Positions 63,915-64,000 of a DNA stretch of 64,000 bases are shown here, one piece after another; the first letter of the stretch is position 1; each line of letters opens with the position of its first letter. The position numbers and the translations under genes are program-made. This stretch comes from Prorocentrum cordatum. Its lineage: Eukaryota; Sar; Dinophyceae; Prorocentrales; Prorocentraceae. The notes beneath the pieces are model-generated. The model had not been told where the DNA came from. It saw only the letters and a program-made list of their open reading frames with translations, and made no database searches. The DNA lies in the NCBI GenBank assembly GCA_963575745.1, contig CAUYUJ010014344.1, forward strand, positions 1 through 64,000, in the 5' to 3' direction.

Positions 63915-63960
63915 CTCCTCCTTCTCCTCCTCCTTCTCCTCCTCCTCCTCCTCCCTCTGG
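63590..63960 (+). repeat. (TCC)n-type CT-rich microsatellite
   Basis: About 370 bp almost purely pyrimidine, built from TCC, TTCC and CTCC repeats. Antisense frames give poly-Glu/Gly/Arg, which is not evidence for a gene. Confidence 0.95.
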
Positions 63961-64000
63961 GCTCTGTGGGCCTGGGTTTGGCGCTGGTGCCCGAGTGGCT

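Overview
The window is nuclear DNA from a dinoflagellate; the species cannot be read from it. The clearest sign is the dinoflagellate spliced-leader (SL) 3' sequence. It occurs as two tandem relics at 48461-48491 and as shorter SL 3' ends exactly at the 5' ends of two LINE-type retrotransposons (40790-40799 and 50753-50760). Other signs are very long repeat tracts without host genes, high GC, and retroelements built like processed, trans-spliced mRNAs. There are no bacterial operons, rRNA, tRNA or CRISPR arrays.

Layout. 1-27887 is almost entirely repeats. Composite units of about 1 kb are made of a ~200-bp head (C), several copies of a ~178-bp tandem unit (B), and a terminal hairpin module (A: a CCGGCGGTAA / TTACCGCCGG stem around a 14-nt loop). 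They alternate with ~300-400-bp inverted-repeat elements (D) that end in the same hairpin, with short hairpin modules (E), and at 22080-25660 with a GC-rich ~285-bp family (F) carrying a 34-bp perfect palindrome. Retroelement copy RE1 (27888-33470) is 5'-truncated and mutated. After more repeats come RE2 (40790-46285, intact ORF1 and ORF2), a 90-bp minisatellite (46665-47886), a retroposed SL-bearing element with a ~567-codon ORF (48461-50740), and RE3 (50753-56490, intact ORF1 and ORF2). 56491-60250 returns to A/B/C/D repeats, with a diverged B subfamily. From 60250 to the end the DNA is GC-rich and low in complexity, with a decayed gene of unknown function (61126-61937) and a long CT-rich microsatellite.

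How the parts relate. The three retroelements share one plan: ORF1 (coiled coil plus a conserved C-terminal domain), one in-frame UGA followed by C, then ORF2 (APE-type endonuclease, reverse transcriptase, RNase H). No AUG precedes the catalytic Asn of ORF2 in any copy, so an ORF1-ORF2 readthrough product is the simplest expression model. The RT motif C reads WADN instead of xxDD. The RNase H motifs occur in circularly permuted order (D70-D134-D10-E48 equivalents). Four retroinsertions (RE1, RE3, the SL element and an 86-bp fragment at 16919) sit at the same nucleotide of the A hairpin, at the 5'-stem/loop junction. This suggests the hairpin repeats serve as a specific landing site. The D elements themselves insert into other repeats, as shown by reconstructable empty sites.
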